Shown piece by piece: positions 20,601 through 23,454 of a DNA stretch of 23,454 nucleotides (the stretch's first letter is position 1; the number at the start of each line of letters is the position of its first letter). A program made the translations under genes and the position numbers. This DNA comes from Euryarchaeota archaeon UBA102 (lineage in GTDB: Archaea; Thermoplasmatota; Poseidoniia; MGIII; CG-Epi1), in the NCBI GenBank assembly GCA_002509225.1, contig DAHL01000017.1, forward strand, positions 1-23,454. The letters run 5' to 3'. A model generated the notes under the pieces. It was not told where the DNA came from, searched no databases, and was given only the letters and a program-made list of their open reading frames with translations.

Positions 20601-23454
20601 TTTCAACTCCACCGGCGAAACCGTAGTAGTTCCATCCGTCACCGAAGCTATCTTGCATTATTGCTACATACTGGCCTGCGTCCAATTGAACGTCCTCAAA
20701 GGTTCGGCCCCAGAAGTAGTAACCTGCTGAAGGTGGACCCCAGCTACAAGATATAGCGTTTCCAAAGTTACTGTCTGTTGGATAGCTGAATCCATATGGA
20801 CCACCTATCATTGAAGTAGCGGAAGCGCCCTGAGAGAATGTTGATTCCGTTTCTTCTTCAGCACCATTCATAGTGTGTACGAAGTAAGAATCGAAACTTG
20901 TGTCTGCTCTGCTATCTTGGAGATAGTCGTCACAATCGGCAGCATCTGATAGACAAGCTTCTGTTCTAGCTGTCCATTCACCTGGCATAACCGTCCAGGA
21001 ATTGCTGAATGTTGCTTCTTCTGCTCTTGCTAAGTCAGGAACATCCAAAGATATTGGATAACCTGGACTTGCTACAAGTGAAGTTGCCATGATTGAGAAA
21101 TCATCAATCATCCACTGAACATTGTCACTAGCCCAAACGTACTGATCGATACCAGCATAGAATCTGATATGAACTGTCTCACCGAGGTAAGCACTTAGAT
21201 CGAAGGTGTCTTCAATCCAGAGACCGCCGCAGGAATCGCCACAGTCACCACTCTGGTGAATGAAAGCGTCTGTGTCACAAACGTTTGGATCTGCTGAGCC
21301 TTGGTAAGCGCCGTTACATTGACCATCATAGCCACGGTCTGGTTCCAAAGCAACCCAATTTGCTCCTTGAGCTACACTTGTTACGTCGTAAGTACCTTCG
21401 TATGGTGCCCAATAGTCACCACATGCAGAGATATCTACTGAACCGCCACCGAATTCGAATTCGGATTCGATGTAACTCCAATAAGCGGAGTCTGAAAGTG
21501 AAGCTATTAACATTCCATTAGCTGAGTTGTAGACGTTAACTGAACCTGAAGTACCTGCCCAGTTCCATCCGTCACCATAGCTGTCCCACATCTTTATCAT
21601 GTATGAACCTGCGTCTGCAGCTATTCCATAATCCCATGTACAGCTGTTAGCTGGAACGCCACCCTGTACTCCACCAAATAATGACACTGGTCCTGCACTT
21701 GGGTCGTCAGTGGTTACTTGCACTTGACCGCCTGCGTATGCGTAGGCGTTGTCGTATGCTCCGTTAAACCATGAGAATTGATATTTGTGGTGTATGTTCA
21801 TCTTAGGAGATGCCATATCAGTTAGTGTGTATGTACCTGCATTTAGTACCTGTACACCCGGACCGAATCCACTACTGCCTCCAGCAGATGGACCCCATCC
21901 TGAAATAACACTACCATCATCATCTCTACCTGGATAAGTCCAACCGCTACCTGCATTATCAACGTCCCAGTTCTCCCATCCAGTGGTATCATATTTGACA
22001 TTCTCATCTATTGTACCTAATGTTAGAGATGCGTCAATGTTTGAACCAACTTGATCCAATAGACCGTGGTTTCTTACTGTAGATATGAAGTTAGATGTTT
22101 CACCAACTAGATATCTTTCAGTATCTGCATCAATGCCTGCTCTCATGTTATTGTCGTGAGCAGAGAAATCAATGGATACATCATCTATTTGAGTATACTC
22201 AGCAAGACGTGGTCCTGGACCCCATTGCATGGTAAATCTTAGTTGAGATTCCTCACCGCCAACGAAAGGCGAAAGATCCATTGTTACCAATTCATATCCA
22301 TCAGACATACACCAACCTATTCCACATGAGCCTGATTCGCCGACTAGGTCCCAAGTTAGACCTCCATCGGTTGTTATCTCAACGAGTGTTGGGTTCATCT
22401 GATTTAGATAAGTTGTACCGTATGCGTAGTAGTTCTCTCTGTAGGATAAAGTTGCTTCATAGGCTACATCCAGATTGAAAACTGGAGACATAACCCATGG
22501 GAAACCGTGTCCTTGGAATGGTGTATCTTGATCGGTACCGTGTGCGTTAGCATGAGTTCCGAAATTGATACAATCATTACCACTGTATGCTAGACCAGCA
22601 CAATCGAAATCGACTTCGAGATCTCGATTGGAGAAGTATTCCTGAGAACCTAGATCCCAACCTGCACCAGCTGTGCCGGTGTAATCGAAGTTATAGAAGA
22701 TATCGTGTGAAGGTGTTACTGTGTGATGAGAGACCATATGATTATTGCTTAGATCTTCATCTTCAGCAGCATTGTCGTAAGATACTGTTGCCTTGAAGTA
22801 GAAATCATCTCCTGCTGCAAGACCGTGATCTGCTGGAACGAATCCTGGTAGAATAAATCCACCCATGCCTCCTTGACCTGATACAGTTCCTGAATTGGAA
22901 TTCAATGTAGCGAATGGCGTGTCCAATACTTCCTGAGAAATAACGACATTGTCTAATCTGTACCAACCGTTGAAGTCAGCATCCTGCAAGGCACTCCAAC
23001 CGAGTGTCCATCGCATGTGTATCGTGTCGCCTGCATATGATGTCAAGTCAACAGATACGGATTCATAATCTCCAGAAGTTGCGCCTGCGTCATTTGGTCC
23101 TGGACCTGTCCATCCAGTTGAGCCAGCGACAGGACTGTCTGAAATAACTCCAGTATATCCTCCATCCGGTTCAACTAGTGCCCAAGTCTCTCCACCATCG
23201 TTTGTAACTTCTAAGTATGCACCATCGTATGTCTCATAGAATTGATATGAGTGATCGAAAGTCAATGTTACATCACCTACTGCATCAGATAAATCTGCTG
23301 CTGGTGACATCAAGTAACTCTGTGAAGGTGGTGCTAGACCATATTCTGCTGTGAAAGCTCCACCGTAGGTACAGCCATCACATGTTATTGAACCCTGCTG
23401 ACCACCATCTCCATAGCTGTCACGAATGACCATGCCGTGAGAACCGGCTGGAAG
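17668..23454 (-). CDS. Giant secreted multidomain surface protein, N-terminus beyond the window
   Basis: The C-terminal 1928 residues are visible; the frame stays open through the right edge, so the Met near 23433 is internal. The chain is rich in Gly, Asp, Ser, Tyr and Trp and poor in Lys, typical of exported beta-sandwich proteins. It holds four MAM/immune-inhibitor-A-like domains, each with a 'SP..DL', an 'EI(T/S)xDGGxTW' hairpin, a 'DLSxYxG.xxxxRF' strand and a final 'IDDxxI' (about 22940-23320, 22160-22500, 21085-21820, 19870-20290). CARDB-like linkers ('VGETxxFxxxVxNxG') separate them, and three DS(Y/F)GDG modules are interspersed. The last 32 residues form a Pro-Ser-Phe, one hydrophobic helix and a charged tail. 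Many Cys pairs suggest disulfides. No protease catalytic site is visible. Likely role is adhesion or substrate binding at the cell surface. Base composition is richer in G+C than neighbours. Confidence 0.92.
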   Translation of the reverse strand, partial: LPAGSHGMVIRDSYGDGGQQGSITCDGCTYGGAFTAEYGLAPPSQSYLMSPAADLSDAVGDVTLTFDHSYQFYETYDGAYLEVTNDGGETWALVEPDGGYTGVISDSPVAGSTGWTGPGPNDAGATSGDYESVSVDLTSYAGDTIHMRWTLGWSALQDADFNGWYRLDNVVISQEVLDTPFATLNSNSGTVSGQGGMGGFILPGFVPADHGLAAGDDFYFKATVSYDNAAEDEDLSNNHMVSHHTVTPSHDIFYNFDYTGTAGAGWDLGSQEYFSNRDLEVDFDCAGLAYSGNDCINFGTHANAHGTDQDTPFQGHGFPWVMSPVFNLDVAYEATLSYRENYYAYGTTYLNQMNPTLVEITTDGGLTWDLVGESGSCGIGWCMSDGYELVTMDLSPFVGGEESQLRFTMQWGPGPRLAEYTQIDDVSIDFSAHDNNMRAGIDADTERYLVGETSNFISTVRNHGLLDQVGSNIDASLTLGTIDENVKYDTTGWENWDVDNAGSGWTYPGRDDDGSVISGWGPSAGGSSGFGPGVQVLNAGTYTLTDMASPKMNIHHKYQFSWFNGAYDNAYAYAGGQVQVTTDDPSAGPVSLFGGVQGGVPANSCTWDYGIAADAGSYMIKMWDSYGDGWNWAGTSGSVNVYNSANGMLIASLSDSAYWSYIESEFEFGGGSVDISACGDYWAPYEGTYDVTSVAQGANWVALEPDRGYDGQCNGAYQGSADPNVCDTDAFIHQSGDCGDSCGGLWIEDTFDLSAYLGETVHIRFYAGIDQYVWASDNVQWMIDDFSIMATSLVASPGYPISLDVPDLARAEEATFSNSWTVMPGEWTARTEACLSDAADCDDYLQDSRADTSFDSYFVHTMNGAEEETESTFSQGASATSMIGGPYGFSYPTDSNFGNAISCSWGPPSAGYYFWGRTFEDVQLDAGQYVAIMQDSFGDGWNYYGFAGGVEITDSSGNVIASDTFPSGTLKEVYFNVVGGTYDITFCSDYWGYWEATYDVTDVVEASTTVMTYNTGWSSETVSGEAAFEPSSYRSSDGDMSWFLTDDGAGADNVRLVSAPIDLTGATHAILTFEHQYNFAAGDGGGVIEISADGGTTWERLTPTAGHGYSGTVDGSGDNPLPYNTQAFAGTGTGYYSSDDWYYTEATINNYVGQEVLISFMFGGDNADDPGYERYMNYGFYYYNWWFIDNIKMLTRGAGIEMVSNYMSYRAGVGETASLQMAFANIGEGDVGDEIGALTVEAYVETDRGEAVWSSTQTISDLAFGANTGLMGFQSDALNTPGMYTIGVRILDSNGEQFSDAFGKKSWSHMLLVGMNAGFGVWYDYGQGGCLSPLDPNFDQTCNTEMSMSSAWETGCGPMNDFTYSGCMNQFGQSYNYLNLNGDTEELRTPFVPLWSEDSYLMFWLWTDVSVDTEISVWAHHINTLYGGSTSIGLTAMNGFQLRDGDHSLMGDTMSGSSYGDVCTVENDWTGMDAFYTAGAGKCGWTPIYVHLDSNPVYNENEVNLEFGGLKYQNFYSFGIRVEGTSGTVGIGGIEIVNVREYGIFIEKVDFNQRRYEILPGETQSVEYFSANTGVYPDQVFINPELVSGDPDYDTSGWGISAWANMVNGVDCGTFAMIFGFPWEACLWPRDFDGIDDGIWDGNYAAEYFNCVSPPYLGCTAPWLPYNLVPIGDQSGIFMATANFEVTAPTYDWDTGEPAGGREVSLYANAFQVALQEDLPEPDIASFYIPPSQFEIVGDLEFNRWQVIDSGVGHKHSEDSFGHEPHSLMITANAVNHGNYASDVLVTFYVADPDGDARDIPGVGVVRTTRVGETSIDRMEPYSVSGMTYQASFNWLEVTMPAGSTRDYADITMYAVINPVLESQDIAAGHVMNDEFFDERDDNSGTGQVTVLAAKMATPSFAIGMLGLIISGFVCAFGVARINTRDEE
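17671..17766 (-). other. Tripartite C-terminal anchor of the giant surface protein (candidate archaeosortase signal)
   Basis: The final 32 residues read Ala-Thr-Pro-Ser-Phe, then a 19-residue hydrophobic helix (AIGMLGLIISGFVCAFGVA), then RINTRDEE. The order short motif, helix, short tail with basic residues is that of PGF-CTERM signals processed by archaeosortase A. Here Pro-Ser-Phe stands where Pro-Gly-Phe is usual, and the tail is more acidic than normal. A simple membrane anchor is the alternative. Confidence 0.55.
20445..20760 (-). repeat. DSFGDGW module 3
   Basis: About 100 residues: Cys-Ser-Trp, LDAGQYVAIMQDSFGDGWNY, a GGVEITDSSGN hairpin, then ITFCSDYW and ATYDVTDV. It lies between domains, upstream of the fourth MAM-like domain. 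The 16-base block shared with module 2 starts at 20628. Confidence 0.75.
21385..21655 (-). repeat. DSYGDGW module 2 (inserted inside a MAM-like domain)
   Basis: About 90 residues: Cys-Thr-Trp, DAGSYMIKMWDSYGDGWNW, a beta-rich middle, then ISACGDYW and GTYDVT. Its DNA shares a 16-base identical block (AGTTCCATCCGTCACC, plus strand, from 21561) with module 3. It interrupts the third MAM-like domain between the VQVTTDD strand and NWVALEPDRGYDG. Confidence 0.75.
23340..23454 (-). repeat. DSYGDG module 1 (incomplete, at window edge)
   Basis: Encodes LPAGSHGMVIRDSYGDGG and then a short CDGC stretch before the first MAM-like domain. It aligns with modules 2 and 3 over the AGxxxxxxxDSYGDG core but lacks their second half (Cys-x-Asp-Tyr-Trp ... 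Thr-Tyr-Asp-Val). Confidence 0.6.

Noticed and set aside
19167..22796. Plus-strand open frames opposite the giant surface gene
   Set aside because: They show no recognisable domain or sensible composition and result from the low stop-codon density of the antisense frames of a Gly/Asp/Ser-rich gene.
1..23454. CRISPR arrays, tRNA or rRNA genes, insertion sequences, attachment sites
   Set aside because: Gaps are all shorter than about 110 nt and none contains regular direct repeats, cloverleaf arms, or transposase-like coding; the only repeats are protein-domain duplications within the giant gene.

Overview
The window reads as a compact, AT-rich archaeal chromosome segment, most likely from a planktonic marine Thermoplasmatota archaeon (Marine Group II / Poseidoniales, with Marine Group III a less likely alternative). 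The assignment is inference. It rests on an archaeosortase-type enzyme, a CDP-alcohol archaetidyl transferase, a COG1340-type archaeal coiled-coil protein, PurS with a stand-alone PurL, TATA-like boxes about 25 nt upstream of start codons, and a bacterial-looking aerobic and folate gene complement (haem-copper oxidase, ThyA, LipB, pterin-dependent aromatic hydroxylase). No 16S rRNA, tRNA, CRISPR array or transposase is visible. Gene packing is extreme: no gap exceeds about 110 nt, and all four convergent gene pairs overlap at their 3' ends by 4-14 nt.

Layout. 1-1680 (+): 3' end of a cytochrome c oxidase operon (subunit I fragment, III, IV). 1677-2754 (-): a DoxX-like membrane protein and a Sco-type copper chaperone lipoprotein. 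2847-5368 (+): aromatic amino acid hydroxylase, an exported membrane-tethered cyclophilin, and a 7-TM protein of unknown function. 5358-5486 (-): a 42-residue protein with a well-placed leaderless promoter. 5570-6915 (+): thyA-folA. 6908-9442 (-): coiled-coil protein, sugar nucleotidyltransferase, archaeosortase. 9537-10505 (-): purC. 10606-12130 (+): CDP-alcohol phosphatidyltransferase, PgpA-family phosphatase, 4-TM protein. 12160-14696 (+): purS-purL. 14724-16708 (+): ArsB/NhaD-type transporter and lipB. 16695-17561 (-): rhomboid protease. 17668-23454 (-): C-terminal 1928 residues of a giant secreted multidomain surface protein that runs off the right edge.

How they fit. The most interesting link is cell-surface biogenesis. 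The giant protein ends in a Pro-Ser-Phe / hydrophobic helix / short charged tail that resembles a tripartite archaeosortase signal. An archaeosortase with the expected Cys/Arg/His triad lies about 10 kb away, translationally coupled to a sugar-nucleotide enzyme. The archaetidyl transferase and PgpA pair would supply polar lipid head groups. The giant protein also shows one small repeated module inserted precisely inside a host beta-sandwich domain, and its base composition is clearly richer in G+C than the flanking genes.
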